Shown here one piece after another: positions 7,744-8,253 of a stretch of DNA of 8,253 bases; the stretch's first letter is position 1, and each line of letters starts with the position of its first letter. The stretch lies in the NCBI GenBank assembly GCA_002501135.1, contig DLRQ01000030.1, forward strand, positions 3,203-11,455. Reading direction: 5' to 3'. The notes beneath the pieces are model-generated. The model saw nothing but the letters and a program-made list of their open reading frames with translations, did not search any database and was not told the origin of the DNA. The DNA is from Candidatus Neomicrothrix sp. UBA7884. Lineage in GTDB: Bacteria > Actinomycetota > Acidimicrobiia > Acidimicrobiales > MedAcidi-G1. Made by a program: the position numbers and the translations under genes.

Positions 7744-8202
7744 ATGGCCCCCAGTCGACGCGACCTCATCCGGATGACCGAGGATGAGGTCGCAGTATTC
7801 ATTGAAGAGCAGAAGAGTCTCCAGGTTGCCTGCCTGGATCTGGACGGGTCGCCCCACCTGTCGACGCTCTGGTTCGCCGTCATGGATGGGAAACTGGTGT
7901 TTGAGACCTACACCAGATCCCAGAAGATCGTGAACCTGCGACGCGATCCGCGGATCACCGTCCTCCTGGAGGACGGCCTCGAATACAACCTCCTGCGTGG
8001 GGTGATGATCAAGGGAACTGCGGCCCTCGTCGACGATGGTGATGACCTTCACCAGATAGCCCGGACGGTCGTGGCACGAAACCAACCTGATCTGCCCGCA
8101 GATCTCCTTGACGCTGCGGCGGCTCAACTCGCCCTCAAGCGGACCGGGGTGGTCGTCGAACCTGAGAAGGTCATCTCCTGGGACCACACCCGGCTCGGAT
8201 GA
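7744..8202 (+). CDS. PPOX-class (FDOR-type) flavin/F420-binding split-barrel protein
   Basis: This 152-residue protein belongs to the pyridoxamine-5'-phosphate-oxidase-like split-barrel family. Actinobacterial members bind F420, FMN or another tetrapyrrole or flavin cofactor. Visible blocks, numbered from the chosen start, are LIRMTEDEVAVFIEEQ (7-22), the strand pair VACLDLDGSPHLSTLWFAVMDGKLVFET (about 26-53), and the hallmark stretch RSQKIVNLRRDPRITVLLEDG (56-76), which contacts the cofactor phosphate in relatives. GVMIKGTAALV (86-96) follows, and a C-terminal helix is followed by RTGVVVEPEKVISWDHTRLG. Length is typical for the family. AGGGAG at 7730-7735 is only two bases from the first ATG (7738) but eight from the ATG at 7744, so the latter is preferred; using 7738 adds two residues. 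It is divergent from the dehydrogenase operon and likely monocistronic or first in its unit. Substrate is unknown. Confidence 0.82.
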   Translation: MAPSRRDLIRMTEDEVAVFIEEQKSLQVACLDLDGSPHLSTLWFAVMDGKLVFETYTRSQKIVNLRRDPRITVLLEDGLEYNLLRGVMIKGTAALVDDGDDLHQIARTVVARNQPDLPADLLDAAAAQLALKRTGVVVEPEKVISWDHTRLG

Positions 8203-8253
8203 ACTCCCTGACCACGGGAAGGAGCGGTAGGGAAGCCGACGTAGCATGAGCGC
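8203..8253. other. Right-edge intergenic sequence, possible start of a further gene
   Basis: Fifty-one bases follow the PPOX stop. An ATG on the + strand at 8246-8248 has AGGGAAG about 12 bases upstream, so a new gene may begin there, but only two codons are visible. No terminator-quality hairpin is evident here. Confidence 0.2.

Noticed and set aside
7351..8247. In-frame N-terminal extension of E1 alpha to a 636-residue protein starting at 8247 (-)
   Set aside because: The extra 299 codons have no E1 alpha similarity, run antisense to the well-supported PPOX gene, and cross the hairpin-rich intergenic region. The GTG at 7350 has a strong AGGAGG site and gives the family length.

Overview
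The window is GC-rich and densely packed, with short or overlapping gene junctions. The proteins are actinobacterial in style: a Thr/Ala-rich secreted-protein tail, a PPOX/FDOR-type flavin-fold enzyme, and mostly GC-ending codons. A member of the Acidimicrobiia or a related high-GC actinobacterium fits best. This is inferred from protein style and base composition, not from a marker gene.

Layout. (1) Positions 2-160 (+) hold the last 52 codons of a protein ending in a repetitive Thr-Ala-Gly-Glu tail. A hairpin at 175-201 separates it from the convergent operon. (2) Positions 7350 down to 211 (-) form one co-directional cluster of six genes. In order of transcription they are 2-oxoacid dehydrogenase E1 alpha, E1 beta, lipoyl acyltransferase E2, dihydrolipoyl dehydrogenase E3, a MalY/PatB-type PLP enzyme, and creatinase. 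The first four are tightly coupled (8-nt overlap, then 5-nt and 10-nt gaps). A 71-nt gap with a nested inverted repeat precedes the PLP enzyme, and 27 nt separate that gene from creatinase. (3) Positions 7351-7743 form a gene-free divergent intergenic region packed with inverted repeats. (4) Positions 7744-8202 (+) encode a small PPOX-family protein. The last 50 bases hold at most the start of another gene.

How the genes fit together. The four-gene block encodes a complete 2-oxoacid dehydrogenase complex that converts a 2-oxoacid, CoA and NAD+ to acyl-CoA, CO2 and NADH. The class is pyruvate or branched-chain; the exact substrate cannot be read from the sequence. The PLP enzyme resembles beta-C-S lyases, which release pyruvate (or another 2-oxoacid), ammonia and a thiol. 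Creatinase splits creatine into sarcosine and urea. The cluster therefore looks like a catabolic unit for small organic nitrogen or sulfur compounds joined to 2-oxoacid oxidation. That joint role is inference.

The most unusual signal is non-coding. Within about 111 nt (7531-7641) there are three consecutive hairpins whose loops lie on runs of 6, 7 and 5 cytosines on the + strand. This closely recalls the actinobacterial 6C small RNA (two hairpins with C-rich loops), but with an extra hairpin. Three further operator-like palindromes lie between these hairpins and the E1 alpha start or at their edge.
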